Below are positions 17,394 through 29,153 of a DNA stretch of 64,000 nucleotides, piece by piece. Source of the DNA: Hyphomicrobium sp. (GTDB lineage: Bacteria > Pseudomonadota > Alphaproteobacteria > Rhizobiales > Hyphomicrobiaceae); contig JABFRT010000013.1 in NCBI GenBank assembly GCA_013141015.1, forward strand, positions 1 through 64,000. Direction: 5' to 3'. Under the pieces are notes generated by a model. It did not search any database. It saw nothing but the letters and a program-made list of their open reading frames with translations, and was not told where the DNA came from. Position 1 is the first letter of the stretch. The number at the start of each line of letters is the position of its first letter. Both the position numbers and the translations under genes were made by a program.

Positions 17394-18029
17394 ATGCGCG
17401 AAGCAATCACCCAGAAGCTCTATACCTATTGGAACGACATCCGGGCGGGACGGCTGGCACCAAAACGGTTCGAAATCGAACCTTCGCAAATCGCCAGCAT
17501 GCTGCCGGATACCTTCATTCTGGAGCGGATCGATAGCGCCACTTTCCGCTTTCGCTTGGCCGGAACCCGCATTTGCGAGACCTTCGGCCAGGAATTCCGC
17601 GGCATCAATTTCCTTGACTTGGTCGGCGCAGAAGATCGCGTCACGCTGCAACGGCAATTTTCGGTGATCGCCCGCCAGGGCGCGGCCGGTGTGTTCAATG
17701 TCGCATCGGAAACGGCGGGTGGCGAAACGGTGCGGTTTGAATTGCTCATTCTGCCACTGGTGCACATGCGCGAGACGGTCGACCGCTTTTTGGGATCGGT
17801 CGCGCTCGTCGATCACCCGGCGTGGATAGGCCACGAAGCGCTGATCAAAACCCGCATACTCTCCCATGATCTGGTCTGGCCGGATGGGCGTCCCCATGAG
17901 ATGATCGACGCGGTCCACCGTCAGTCGCCGTTCCTGCCGCATATGAAGGATGCCCGCATTGTCAGGGCCGACCGCCGCCAATTCCGTGTCTATGATGGCG
18001 GCCTTGCAAAACCAGAAGACGACCGTTAG
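17394..18029 (+). CDS. PAS domain protein (PAS_5 family)
   Basis: A 211-residue protein of the PF07310 PAS_5 family, common in alphaproteobacteria and uncharacterised. It contains LYTYWNDIRAGRLAPKRFEI, SMLPDTFILERIDSATFRFR and RLAGTRICETFGQEFRG, the typical PAS core. No output domain is attached, so it may act by protein-protein contact or small-molecule sensing. The ATG at 17394 is preferred over the long open frame that starts at 16650. Confidence 0.85.
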   Translation: MREAITQKLYTYWNDIRAGRLAPKRFEIEPSQIASMLPDTFILERIDSATFRFRLAGTRICETFGQEFRGINFLDLVGAEDRVTLQRQFSVIARQGAAGVFNVASETAGGETVRFELLILPLVHMRETVDRFLGSVALVDHPAWIGHEALIKTRILSHDLVWPDGRPHEMIDAVHRQSPFLPHMKDARIVRADRRQFRVYDGGLAKPEDDR

Positions 18030-18314
18030 GCCCTTGCCGGCCGCTCCCGCCGCGGCATCCCGCTAAAGCCCGCATCGAGCATAATTCCCGTACAGGCGGA
18101 ACTCAGGGCTGTCCGCAGCTTTAGGCCATGAGTTGTATCAAAATCTTGCGCAATTGGGGCAACGCGCGTCTGAGAACTTTCAATAATGATGCGCCGGTTA
18201 GGCCTTCATTAAGTCCCCCCTCGCCATAGTCAGTCCTCACGCTCACCAGCACGCCATCCATCAAGGGGCGCCGCTGGTTGGCATTTGAATGACCGTTCGT
18301 CATGAGGACCGGCC

Positions 18315-18947
18315 ATGGCCGCATATTCACAAGTTTTGCTCAAGACCCAACGCGAAACGCCAAGCGTCCGGCTGAATGGTGATTTGCGCCGCCACCGCCG
18401 CGTTCCGCTGGATATTGGCGGCCGCTTCATGCGCGCCAACCGCGAAGAGTTCGTCTGCCGCCTCAAAGATATTTCCGTCGGCGGCGCTTGCGTCTCGACC
18501 GTGCAGTCTGTCGAGACCGGCGAGAAAATTATTGCCTACTTCGATCATATCGGCGGCCTTGAGGGCTTGGTTACGCGCCAGTTGCCCGACGGCTTTGCTA
18601 TTCAATTCAAGGTGTCCGAGCACAAGCGTGAGAAACTCGCCGCCCAAATCATGTGGCTTCTCAATCGCGACGACTTCCCCGAAGAAGCCGGCCGCCAGCA
18701 TGAACGCCATGGCACAAGCGGCCGCAAAACCACGCTGCGCTTTGACGATGGAATGTTGATCGACGTTGACCTGCTTGATCTTTCGGCATCAGGCGCATCT
18801 GTTGCAACAATGGCGCGGCCCGCAATCGGCGAAGAAGTCTCCATCGCCAAAATCAGGGCTGTCGTGCGCCGCCACCACGCCGACGGCATCGGCGTGCAGT
18901 TCTTCATGGTGCAAGACGAAGCCACACTCGCCGCCAACTTCCCATAA
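18315..18947 (+). CDS. PilZ domain protein with two PilZ-like units
   Basis: A 210-residue protein. The first PilZ domain carries the c-di-GMP signature RRHRRVPLDIGGRF (RxxxR) and DISVGGACV (D/NxSxxG), at about residues 26-61. A second, degenerate unit (about 135-205) has DLSASGASV but lacks a clear RxxxR. It probably binds c-di-GMP through the first unit. The next gene is a LapG-like protease, another c-di-GMP-linked family. Start ATG at 18315. Confidence 0.87.
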   Translation: MAAYSQVLLKTQRETPSVRLNGDLRRHRRVPLDIGGRFMRANREEFVCRLKDISVGGACVSTVQSVETGEKIIAYFDHIGGLEGLVTRQLPDGFAIQFKVSEHKREKLAAQIMWLLNRDDFPEEAGRQHERHGTSGRKTTLRFDDGMLIDVDLLDLSASGASVATMARPAIGEEVSIAKIRAVVRRHHADGIGVQFFMVQDEATLAANFP

Positions 18948-19111
18948 AACAATTGCGTGACCTTGGCTGTGTGATGCCGCAAATTCCCCGCCGAATTGCC
19001 AAAATCGGAAAGCTACAATTTGAGCCAAGCTTGTCTCAAATGCTGTTGCCGCCGTTCAACATAAATCGAAGTTCTTGGGTTACAGTCGCGTACAGTGTTC
19101 GAGGGCGTATC

Positions 19112-19756
19112 ATGAAGTCCAGTTGCGTCGGAGTTGGTATCGCGTTGAGCTTATGGGCGTGCGGAAACGCACAAGCCCAGGACGTGGCGTCTCTTGAGCC
19201 CGCGATCCGGGCACCGCAGTTCATGCGCGTGTTTTCCAACGCGCAGCCGCCCTATGGCTTCGTGCGATTTTGCGAAGTGCATCCCGAAGAATGCGCGGCC
19301 ACCGTTGCGGACGACATTCGCTTTCAAGCGACGCCTGAGCGCCTGAGCGAACTCGATGAGATCAACCGTGAGGTCAATCACGAGATCGAGCCGGCAACGG
19401 ATGCTGAAATCTACGGCGTCAACGAATTGTGGACGATCCCCAAGCGGCGCGGCGACTGCGAAGATTTCGCTCTGCTGAAACGCCAGCGCCTGATGGCCGC
19501 CGGCTGGCCGCAGAACGCATTGCTGATCACGGTTGTGCGCGATGAGAAGAACGAAGGTCATGCCATTCTGACAGCACGCACATCGCAAGGTGATTTCGTG
19601 CTCGACAACAAGATCGAAGCGGTGCGCCTGTGGAACCAGACGCCGTACCACTTCGTGATGCGCCAATCCTACATCGATCCCAGGGTGTGGGTGTCTCTCG
19701 ACGCGACCGATCCGTCAACGCCGGGCGTAATGGCTGGAGTAAAGTCCAACCCATAG
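19112..19756 (+). CDS. LapG-like periplasmic transglutaminase-type cysteine protease (BTLCP)
   Basis: A 214-residue secreted protein with a signal peptide (cut likely after AQA, about residue 23) and the bacterial transglutaminase-like cysteine peptidase fold. The catalytic triad is visible: Cys116 in RRGDCEDFALLK, His150 in NEGHAILTA and Asp165 in FVLDNK. LapG-type enzymes cleave surface adhesins when c-di-GMP is low. No LapD or adhesin gene is in the window, so the target is open. The start follows GAGGG at 19100-19104. Confidence 0.9.
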   Translation: MKSSCVGVGIALSLWACGNAQAQDVASLEPAIRAPQFMRVFSNAQPPYGFVRFCEVHPEECAATVADDIRFQATPERLSELDEINREVNHEIEPATDAEIYGVNELWTIPKRRGDCEDFALLKRQRLMAAGWPQNALLITVVRDEKNEGHAILTARTSQGDFVLDNKIEAVRLWNQTPYHFVMRQSYIDPRVWVSLDATDPSTPGVMAGVKSNP

Positions 19757-19855
19757 CGCTATCGGACTGCACCGCAGACATTGAAGTTTTAGAAAGTTCA
19801 TTCAGGCCCAGGTGACCCCTGCCATCCCTCGACCCCACGCCAGGGCCTGTCTTAC

Positions 19856-19896
19856 GAGCCGGACGTTCCCCCGCGTCCGGCTCGACCCCTTTTTAG
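19856..19896 (+). terminator. Rho-independent terminator
   Basis: Stem arms GAGCCGGACG and CGTCCGGCTC with a short C-rich loop are followed by GACCCCTTTTT. It lies 100 nt after the LapG-like gene and just beyond the stop of the convergent gamma-carbonic-anhydrase gene, so it serves mainly the plus strand. Confidence 0.75.
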
Positions 19897-19905
19897 GTTT
19901 GCTTG

Positions 19906-20436
19906 CTATGTTTGCGGTTTGAGACCAGAAGCGTATCGCTGCCAATTGTTGACATAACGGCCGGCACCTTTTCCAAAGCGCTGCACATCTTCGTCCGTCA
20001 ATTGGCGGATGATTTTTCCGGGCGATCCAATCACCATCGAGCGAGGTGGAATATCTTTGCCCTCGCCGATCAACGTGTTGGCGCCGATCAGGCATTCCTC
20101 GCCGATCTTGGCGCCGTTGAGAATGATCGAGCCGATGCCGATCAAACTGCCCCGCCCGATTGTGCAGCCATGCAGCATGACCATATGACCGATCGTGCAA
20201 TCTGAACCGATGGTCAGCGGGAAACCAGGGTCGGTGTGCAGAACCGAGCCGTCCTGAACGTTCGAGCGCGCGCCGACCGTGATCAGCTCGTTGTCGCCAC
20301 GCAGCACCGCGCCAAACCAGACGCTGGCGTCTTCTTCCAGGCAGACTTTACCAAGCAGCACCGCGTCCGGCGCCACCCAGAAGCGTCCGCTTTCCGGCGT
20401 CGAGACGCGCGCGCCGTCTAACTCATAGAGCGCCAT
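19906..20436 (-). CDS. Gamma-carbonic anhydrase family protein (left-handed beta-helix)
   Basis: A 176-residue hexapeptide-repeat protein of the YrdA/PaaY/gamma-CA group. Zinc ligands are seen in GSVLHTD and [30 protein letters not shown] is the family signature. Members act as carbonic anhydrases or thioesterase-like proteins; the substrate here is not known. It is 16 nt downstream of the DUF3126 gene and co-oriented with cysE. Confidence 0.9.
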   Translation of the reverse strand: MALYELDGARVSTPESGRFWVAPDAVLLGKVCLEEDASVWFGAVLRGDNELITVGARSNVQDGSVLHTDPGFPLTIGSDCTIGHMVMLHGCTIGRGSLIGIGSIILNGAKIGEECLIGANTLIGEGKDIPPRSMVIGSPGKIIRQLTDEDVQRFGKGAGRYVNNWQRYASGLKPQT

Positions 20437-20452
20437 TGAGACCCCCGCCTAT

Positions 20453-20668
20453 TCAGACGCCTTCGAGATCCATGTCGAGAATGGCCATCTGGAATTGATA
20501 TGAGGTCTCGCCGTCTTCCACTTCCTTGTAGAGGGCTGCCACGAATTCGCCGCCGATAAAGACTTCGGCCATGTCGGTCTTTTTCGGCTGCGCTTTGACT
20601 TCCAGCGACGGCGCTCCGAAGGTTTTTCGCAAATAGGTTTGCAGGCGTGCCAGTTCGTCTTTCTTCAC
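20453..20668 (-). CDS. DUF3126 family protein
   Basis: A 71-residue protein of the alphaproteobacterial DUF3126 family, starting MKKDELARLQTYLRKTFG and containing KKTDMAEVFIGGEFVA. The function is unknown. The GTG at 20668 follows GGGAGAG. The family is usually found next to cysE, as here (40 nt downstream of it), which hints at a link to sulfur metabolism; this is inference from gene order. Confidence 0.88.
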   Translation of the reverse strand: MKKDELARLQTYLRKTFGAPSLEVKAQPKKTDMAEVFIGGEFVAALYKEVEDGETSYQFQMAILDMDLEGV

Positions 20669-20708
20669 GTGTCTCTCCCAAGGCTGATGATGTCTGTTGA
20701 AGTCGCGT

Positions 20709-21545
20709 CTATAGGCCGCCGAAGTCGTCGATCCAACCCTGCTCCATGCCGCGCGCCGGTTCAGCGCATCCGGCCGGCCCGACCACGCGCGCGGGCACAC
20801 CCGCAACCGTGGTGTTCTCCGGCACTTCTGCGAGCACGACCGAGCCCGCTGCCACGCGCGAGCAGTTGCCGACTTTAATATTGCCAAGAATTTTGGCGCC
20901 CGCGCCAATCAGCACGTTTTCACCGATCTTGGGATGGCGGTCGCCGGTCTCCTTGCCACTGCCGCCAAGCGTAACGGCATGCAGGAACGAGCAGTTGTCG
21001 CCGACGACCGCTGTCTCACCGACCACGAAGCCGGTTGCGTGATCGATCATGATGCCTTTGCCGAAGCGGGCTGCGGGATGAATATCGACACCGAACATGC
21101 GCGAGGATTGGCTCTGCAAATAAAGCGCAAAGTCGGTGCGGCCGCTCTTCCACAGCGCGTGCGCAAAGCGGTGGGTGACGAGAGCGTGGAAACCTTTAAA
21201 ATAGAGCAGAGGATCGAGGTAGCGTTTGCATGCCGGGTCGCGATCATAGACGGCACCGAGATCGGCGCGGAAAATCACGCCGAGTTCCGGGTCATCAGCC
21301 AGAACGGCTTCGAAGGTCTGAGCGATCAAGCCTGCGTCAACGTCTGTGTGATTGAGGCGTTGTGCCAAGCGATGGCAGACCGCCTGCTCCAGCCTTTGAT
21401 GACTGAGCACGGTTGCAAAGATAAAACTGCCAAGCGCCGGCTCGGCCGCCATTGCGGCCTCCGCCTCTTTGCGCATTTGGCCCCAAATCGGATCCAGCGC
21501 TTGCACGCGCCCGGTATTTGCAGTGGCTTTCGACACGACCGGCAA
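20709..21545 (-). CDS. cysE: Serine O-acetyltransferase CysE
   Basis: CysE acetylates serine with acetyl-CoA, the first committed step of cysteine synthesis. The 278-residue protein has an N-terminal helical domain (SFIFATVLSHQRLEQAV) and a hexapeptide beta-helix with FGVDIHPAARFGKGIMIDH, GETAVVGDNCSFLHAVTLGG and DRHPKIGENVLIGAGAKILG. Catalytic Asp and His lie in IDHATG. It is first in a minus-strand run with DUF3126 and gamma-CA genes. Confidence 0.95.
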   Translation of the reverse strand: MPVVSKATANTGRVQALDPIWGQMRKEAEAAMAAEPALGSFIFATVLSHQRLEQAVCHRLAQRLNHTDVDAGLIAQTFEAVLADDPELGVIFRADLGAVYDRDPACKRYLDPLLYFKGFHALVTHRFAHALWKSGRTDFALYLQSQSSRMFGVDIHPAARFGKGIMIDHATGFVVGETAVVGDNCSFLHAVTLGGSGKETGDRHPKIGENVLIGAGAKILGNIKVGNCSRVAAGSVVLAEVPENTTVAGVPARVVGPAGCAEPARGMEQGWIDDFGGL

Positions 21546-21780
21546 CCTCTTGTCTCAATGCTCGCAACGATGGGTCCGGCTTGCGCCGCAGCCAAGCCTC
21601 AATGGCGCCACCCGAGGAAGCGGCTTAAAGCCGGCCAGACGAGCGGTCAATCCACAGACGTGCTGCTATTCTAGCACTTGGGTCGTTGCAGCGCAGCCCT
21701 GCCTTGTTACGAAGGGTTGCTGAGCCCCCCTTGGCAAGGCTACACGCTTAACGATTGATCCGCGGATCGAAGGATGCCCC

Positions 21781-22581
21781 ATGCTTGACGCGCCAGCCGC
21801 CCCGCCAACCCTGCGCTACCTGAAGGACGCGGCGATTGCCTGGATCATCGCCGATAACCCGGCGCGCATGAACGCGCTGACAGCGGCGATGTGGCAAGCG
21901 CTGCCCGGCCATATCGCCACCGCTAACGCCGACCCAGACGTGCGGGTTATCATTTTGCGCGGCGCCGGCAGCAAGGCCTTTTCGGCCGGTGCCGATATTT
22001 CGGAATTTGAAAGCGCCCGGACGGGCGACGCCGCAAAAGTCTACGACACCCTCAACGATCAAGCCTTCACAGCGCTCGTGTCGTGCCCCAAGCCGACGAT
22101 TGCCATGATCCACGGCTTCTGCCTCGGTGGTGGCCTGGGCCTTGCGCTCTGTTGTGACCTGCGGATCGGCGATGACGCCGGCCAGTACGCCATTCCAGCG
22201 GCTAAGCTCGGCATAGGCTACAACGCCCGCTGGGTCCGGCCGATCTTAGCTGCCGTGCCGCCGGCCCGCGCCAAGGAATTGCTGTTCACCGGCCGCCGCT
22301 TCCGCTCAGCTGAAGCCGAAGCCATGGGACTGGTGACGCGCCTTGTCGCGGCAAGCGAACTTGAACTGACCGTGCGGGCACTCGCCGGCGAGATCGCCAA
22401 TAATGCGCCTCTGTCGGTTGCCGCCGCCAAGCGCATCATTGATGAAATTGTCCGCCATCCAGAAGCGCCCGACATGGCGGCGCTCGATGCGGCGGTCGAA
22501 GCCTGTTTCGCAAGTACCGACTATGCCGAAGGGCGGCGCGCGTTTCTTGAAAAGCGCAAACCGGAATTCAAGGGCAAATGA
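21781..22581 (+). CDS. Enoyl-CoA hydratase/isomerase family protein
   Basis: A 266-residue crotonase-fold protein. The oxyanion-hole motifs AFSAGADISEF and GFCLGGGLGLALCCDLRI are present, and the C-terminus carries the family helix (SVAAAKRIIDEI). The second catalytic Glu of classical hydratases is not evident: the segment reads AKLGIGYNARW. The true reaction may thus be isomerase, hydrolase or other. The stop overlaps the deacetylase start by ATGA, so the two are translationally coupled. Confidence 0.88.
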   Translation: MLDAPAAPPTLRYLKDAAIAWIIADNPARMNALTAAMWQALPGHIATANADPDVRVIILRGAGSKAFSAGADISEFESARTGDAAKVYDTLNDQAFTALVSCPKPTIAMIHGFCLGGGLGLALCCDLRIGDDAGQYAIPAAKLGIGYNARWVRPILAAVPPARAKELLFTGRRFRSAEAEAMGLVTRLVAASELELTVRALAGEIANNAPLSVAAAKRIIDEIVRHPEAPDMAALDAAVEACFASTDYAEGRRAFLEKRKPEFKGK

Positions 22582-23711
22582 TTTTGAGACGTTACACCCG
22601 TTTGATGATGGCGCTGGCCGGGCTTGTGGTTGCATATCCGGGTGGCGCCGCGCGCGCGGGCAGTGACGCGTTACAGGCGGCGTGCTTTGCGCCGGACGCC
22701 TTACGCGCTCTTGACGGCGAAAAGGTCATCACCCGCGGCAACCACGATTTCGACGTGCCGCCAAAATCGGGCGCGGCGGTGATCCCCGCAACCCCGATTG
22801 AAGTTGCCCGCCGTGGCGCGATCCGGCGTGTCGACTTGCCGAAAGGCGAAAAGCTGATCGCGTTGACCTTCGATCTGTGCGAGCAGCGCGGTGAAATCGC
22901 CGGTTATGATGGCGCGGTGTTCGATTATCTGCGCCGCGAAGACATCAAGGCTACGCTGTTTGCAGGCGGCAAGTGGATGCGCTCACATCGCGCCCGCACC
23001 GAACAGTTACTCACCGATCCGCTGTTTGAAATCGCCAACCACGGCGAAAACCATCGCAATCTGAGGCTGTTGGATAGCCCCAGCATTCAGTCGGAGATCA
23101 CCGGTCCGCAGCTGGCCTATGACAGCGCCCGGCGCCGCTTGGCCACAACCCAATGCGCGGCCCGCGCACCCGATGGCCTCGACGCGGTGCCGCAACGCAT
23201 CGCTCTGTTCCGCTTCCCGTTTGGCGCGTGCAACGCGTCGTCGATGACGGCCGTCAATGATGCAGGCTTGCTTGCCATTCAGTGGGATGTGTCGGCGGGC
23301 GATCCCGATCCGCACCAGACACCGCAAATGATCGCCAACGCCATTGTGCGCAGCGTCAAGCCCGGCTCGATTGTTGTCGCCCACGGCAACGGCCGCGGCT
23401 GGAACACGGCGGCAGCTTTGCCGCTCGTCATCCCCAAGCTCAAGGCGATGGGCTATTCTTTTGTCACCGTTTCCGAGCTGCTGGCGCGCGGCAAGCCGGT
23501 GATTGCCGGCAGCTGTTACGACACGCGGCCGGGCGATACCGACCGCTATGACTTCCTGCTGGCTGGCGCCAAGGCGAAGCCTCCCCTGGGCGCAACGCCA
23601 ATCGAAACGGGTTCGCTGCCGTGGCTGACCGATAGCAAGGCGGCGCCTGAAGCCAAGGCCAAGCCGCCCGCGTCCAGCGGCACGCCCCTGCCGCCAACTT
23701 GGCCCTTCTGA
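22578..23711 (+). CDS. Exported polysaccharide deacetylase (NodB domain)
   Basis: A 377-residue protein with a signal peptide (cleavage near GAARA, residue 27) and a NodB carbohydrate esterase-4 domain. Motifs are LTFDLCEQ (motif 1, with Leu-Cys where many enzymes have Asp-Gly), ANHGENHRN (HxxxH metal site), FRFPFGACN (motif 3) and IVVAHGNGRGW (motif 5 His). The C-terminal tail is Pro/Ala/Lys-rich. It probably deacetylates an envelope glycan in the periplasm. It is coupled to the crotonase and GNAT genes on each side. Confidence 0.88.
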   Translation: MILRRYTRLMMALAGLVVAYPGGAARAGSDALQAACFAPDALRALDGEKVITRGNHDFDVPPKSGAAVIPATPIEVARRGAIRRVDLPKGEKLIALTFDLCEQRGEIAGYDGAVFDYLRREDIKATLFAGGKWMRSHRARTEQLLTDPLFEIANHGENHRNLRLLDSPSIQSEITGPQLAYDSARRRLATTQCAARAPDGLDAVPQRIALFRFPFGACNASSMTAVNDAGLLAIQWDVSAGDPDPHQTPQMIANAIVRSVKPGSIVVAHGNGRGWNTAAALPLVIPKLKAMGYSFVTVSELLARGKPVIAGSCYDTRPGDTDRYDFLLAGAKAKPPLGATPIETGSLPWLTDSKAAPEAKAKPPASSGTPLPPTWPF

Positions 23712-24208
23712 TGATTGTGCTGCGCTCACATGGAACTTTGCCGTCGCTTGAACTCGAACCGATGACGTCTGCGGCTGCAGGCACCCTCGGCCCTGTTTTC
23801 GCCGGGATTTCCCCATGGTCCCATTATCCGTTTAAGGCGGCCGCGCTGACGGCATATCTGGCGGCAGTCGAGCCGGATGCGCCGCGCTACCTGATACGCG
23901 TCGATGACAAGATCGCCGGTGCATTTGGCCTTCGTAACAGTTGGCTGCGCGGCCCCTACCTGCAGTTCCTGGGTATTGTTCCGCTGTTCCAGCGCCACGG
24001 CATCGGCCATCTGGTGCTGTCGTGGGTGGAGGACACAGCCAGAGCCACAAGCGAACGCAACCTTTGGGTCGCCGCGTCGGAGTTCAACGAGGCTGGTCTT
24101 CGCTTCTATGAACGGCATGGATTTTCGCATGCCGCCCGGCTGGAAGACCTAGTGGTGGACGGCACGGCGGAGATTCTGCTTCGCAAACGGCTGCCGGCTA
24201 AAAATTAA
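23711..24208 (+). CDS. GNAT family N-acetyltransferase
   Basis: A 165-residue GNAT-fold protein. Acetyl-CoA-binding motif A reads LGIVPLFQRHGIGHLVLSWV and the end has AGLRFYERHGF, the usual motif B. The acceptor is unknown. The start overlaps the deacetylase stop (TGATG), completing a three-gene operon of crotonase, deacetylase and GNAT. Confidence 0.87.
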   Translation: MIVLRSHGTLPSLELEPMTSAAAGTLGPVFAGISPWSHYPFKAAALTAYLAAVEPDAPRYLIRVDDKIAGAFGLRNSWLRGPYLQFLGIVPLFQRHGIGHLVLSWVEDTARATSERNLWVAASEFNEAGLRFYERHGFSHAARLEDLVVDGTAEILLRKRLPAKN

Positions 24209-24536
24209 TGTTTGCAGTGCATCACGCCGCCGCGCTGTCACTTTGGAGCCGCTCACCCCGGTCCATACCCGACTAAAGTCTGGTCGTCCGGCCGTGATTT
24301 CGCCTGTTGTTCGCCACACTAACCAGTGTCCGGCTGAGAGCTGACATATTTGCATCCCTGCCGCCACAGCGCCGTGACCGATTGGGCGCACGCGGACGAG
24401 TTGCTCATGCAGGCGGCCAAATACGACGCGATGCAAAATCGTTTTCGCTTGGCAGCGGGCTTCAACGTGTCCTAGCGTCGTCCTTGCCCGGTCGGTTTTT
24501 CCGGGTCCCCCCGAACCCTCTTTACGAGGTGTAGAC
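24209..24536. other. Gene-free stretch before a small membrane-protein gene
   Basis: No convincing coding sequence in about 330 bp. The antisense open frame covering it has no recognisable domain. It probably holds the promoter and leader of the 27-residue ORF that starts at 24537. Confidence 0.5.
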
Positions 24537-24620
24537 ATGGCATTTCTGATGCGCCTGAATGTTGTAGCCACGCTCCTGTCATTCGGCTTCGTCGCCGCCA
24601 TTGTTTTGGGAGCAGTGTAA
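24537..24620 (+). CDS. 27-residue putative membrane protein
   Basis: A very short ORF: MAFLMRLNVVATLLSFGFVA then AIVLGAV and a stop. The start has ACGAGG 10 nt upstream, and a strong terminator follows about 110 nt later, so it looks like an independent transcription unit. It is a single transmembrane helix with one Arg at the N-terminal side. Short proteins of this kind occur widely in Hyphomicrobiales, but I do not know a function. It is too short for normal gene callers and is judged from its signals, not from a known domain. Confidence 0.55.
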   Translation: MAFLMRLNVVATLLSFGFVAAIVLGAV

Positions 24621-24727
24621 TTGCTCTGTCGCACCGGCAGGGTATTTGAAGTTCGCCCGCATTTCGTCCCAAGGGACCAACGAGACGGGCGGCAAATTTT
24701 CGAGTGATTGATTTGATCGCACGAATG

Positions 24728-24764
24728 GGCGCGGCGCCGCAAAGGCGTCGCGCCTTGTTTTTTT
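24728..24764 (+). terminator. Rho-independent terminator
   Basis: GGCGCGGCGCC and GGCGTCGCGCC form an 11-bp stem with loop GCAAA, followed by TTGTTTTTTT. It lies downstream of the 27-residue ORF and ends just before the convergent small membrane-protein gene. Confidence 0.85.
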
Positions 24765-24775
24765 GGGCGCCGGAT

Positions 24776-25120
24776 TTAGCGGCGGAACATATAGCCGAGC
24801 ACCGCGCCGGCCAACACCAACCCACGCTTTGATATGGTGCCACCTGGAATCTGCGGCACCAGATCCATGCCATAGGTCGCGAACGCCGCCGCGAGAAGCG
24901 CCACCACCACAGAGGCGGTCAGCGCGGCCGGTGATGGCGTTGCGACGTCTTTGATGACCAGGGCTGCCAGGATGCCAACCACATAAACGATCAGCGCGAA
25001 CACCGCCGCGTAGACGAACAGATCAAACGCTCCTGACACGGGAATGTACTGGCGCAGAAATGGTGCGCCTGCCCAGCCGGCCGCCACCTGTAGAAAAATC
25101 AGAACCAACCGCCCAAGCAT
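24776..25120 (-). CDS. Small integral membrane protein, function unknown
   Basis: A 114-residue protein with about three to four hydrophobic segments: LVLIFLQVAAGWAG, FVYAAVFALIVYVVGILAAL, SVVVALLAAAFATYGM and LVLAGAVLGYMF. I recognise no family. The ATG at 25120 has GGAGG about 7 nt upstream. It is co-oriented with metH part 2, 83 nt downstream of its stop. Confidence 0.7.
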   Translation of the reverse strand: MLGRLVLIFLQVAAGWAGAPFLRQYIPVSGAFDLFVYAAVFALIVYVVGILAALVIKDVATPSPAALTASVVVALLAAAFATYGMDLVPQIPGGTISKRGLVLAGAVLGYMFRR

Positions 25121-25203
25121 GAAAAAAACCTCCCCGTGATTTGTATCAGGGGGAGGCTATCAGCGTTTTTTGACAAGTGCGACAGGCGGTTTCAGCGAAA
25201 CGC

Positions 25204-27900
<2,697 letters not shown>

Positions 27901-27909
27901 GTGCGTTTC

Positions 27910-28971
27910 TTATCCAGCAACAAAGGGTTCGAGGCCCGAAAGCCGCATGCGGGGTTCGATCACCGGCAGCACGCGCGGCTTGTACTTCTTGGCGTGACTG
28001 GCGATGTGGGCGATGTGATCGGGCGTCGAGCCACAGCACCCGCCGGCGATGTTGATCAGGCCGTCGGCAAACCACGGATCAACCTTGCAGGCCATTTCGT
28101 GCGGGCTCTCGTCATACTCACCCATTTCGTTGGGAAGCCCTGCGTTCGGATAAGCCGAGATGCGGGCATCCGCGACGTGCGCCAATTCGGCAATGTACGG
28201 GCGCATCAACTCGGCGCCCAGCGCGCAGTTGAGACCGATGGAAAACGGCCGCAGGTGGCGCATCGAATACCAGAACGCTTCGGCTGTTTGGCCTGACAGT
28301 GTGCGGCCCGACCGGTCGGTGATGGTGCCGGAAATCATGACCGGCAATTCGACACCCTTTTCGTCGAACACGTCGAGCGTGGCGTAACCCGCCGCTTTCG
28401 CATTCAAGGTATCGAAGATCGTCTCGATCAAAATGATATCCGAGCCGCCGTCCATCAGGCCGCGCACCTGCTCTTTGTATGCTTCGCGCAATTCATCGAA
28501 GTTGACGTTGCGGAATCCTGGATTGTTGACGTCGGGCGAGATCGATGCGGTGCGATTGGTCGGGCCGACAGCACCGCACACAAAGCGCGGCTTATCGGGG
28601 GTTTGTGCCGACCATTTGCTGGCCGCGCGCTTGGCAATTCTGGCCGCCTCCAAGTTGATCTCATAAGAGAGATCTTCCATATGGTAGTCGGCCATAGAGA
28701 TGCGCTGCGCGTTGAACGTATTGGTTTCGATCAGGTCGGCGCCCGCGCGCAGATACTTGCCGTGAATCTCTTCGATGATCTCCGGCTGCGTCAGCACCAG
28801 CAGATCGTTGTTGCCTTTGACGTCCTTGGAATGATCCTCAAAGCGCAAGCCACGGTAATGGCTTTCACCCAGCTTATGCTGCTGGATCATGGTGCCCATG
28901 GCGCCATCGATGATGAGGATCCGCTCATTGGCGGCCTTCTCGAGTATGGCGGCACTTGGTATGCGTGTCAT
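27910..28971 (-). CDS. metH: Methionine synthase, homocysteine-binding part (MetH N-terminal subunit)
   Basis: A 353-residue homocysteine S-methyltransferase domain: [16 protein letters not shown] at the start, the zinc Cys in [13 protein letters not shown], and the Cys pair in [14 protein letters not shown]. It presents zinc-bound homocysteine to the cobalamin subunit encoded just downstream. The ATG at 28971 has GAGAG close by; a GTG at 28992 is an alternative. Its stop is followed by only three codons in the same frame before the ATG of the second gene. The operon order is regulator, metF, metH part 1, metH part 2. Confidence 0.94.
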   Translation of the reverse strand: MTRIPSAAILEKAANERILIIDGAMGTMIQQHKLGESHYRGLRFEDHSKDVKGNNDLLVLTQPEIIEEIHGKYLRAGADLIETNTFNAQRISMADYHMEDLSYEINLEAARIAKRAASKWSAQTPDKPRFVCGAVGPTNRTASISPDVNNPGFRNVNFDELREAYKEQVRGLMDGGSDIILIETIFDTLNAKAAGYATLDVFDEKGVELPVMISGTITDRSGRTLSGQTAEAFWYSMRHLRPFSIGLNCALGAELMRPYIAELAHVADARISAYPNAGLPNEMGEYDESPHEMACKVDPWFADGLINIAGGCCGSTPDHIAHIASHAKKYKPRVLPVIEPRMRLSGLEPFVAG

Positions 28972-28993
28972 TATGCTCTCGCTCGATTTCACT

Positions 28994-29135
28994 TGTAGGT
29001 TGGGTTAGCGCGGCCCGTCTGTAGCAGTATCCCAGCCGTTTAAATCCGCGCGTAACCCAACGACTTTGTTGCAACGTCGTTGGTCTTGATTGTTGGGTTA
29101 CGGCCGAGTGCAGTGCGGCCTAACCCAACCTACGT
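28994..29135. repeat. Palindromic intergenic repeat between metF and metH
   Basis: The arm GTAGGTTGGGTTAGCGCGGC at the left and its complement GCGGCCTAACCCAACCTACG at the right enclose further inverted pieces (GCGTAACCCAAC, GTTGGGTTACGGC). The whole metF-metH1 spacer is filled by it. The same words occur at 3065-3095, 4613-4640 and 4938-4950. No riboswitch-like conserved core is visible. Confidence 0.75.
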
Positions 29136-29153
29136 TTGCCGTCTTTGCGTCAT

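Noticed and set aside
27901-27909. metH split treated as a sequencing error like those in the first 11 kb
   Set aside because: There is no frameshift, only a stop in frame, and separate MetH subunits are known in alphaproteobacteria. The two ends look like proper gene ends.
28994-29135. SAM or SAH riboswitch before metH
   Set aside because: The spacer is fully occupied by a palindromic repeat found elsewhere in the window; no conserved riboswitch core is visible.
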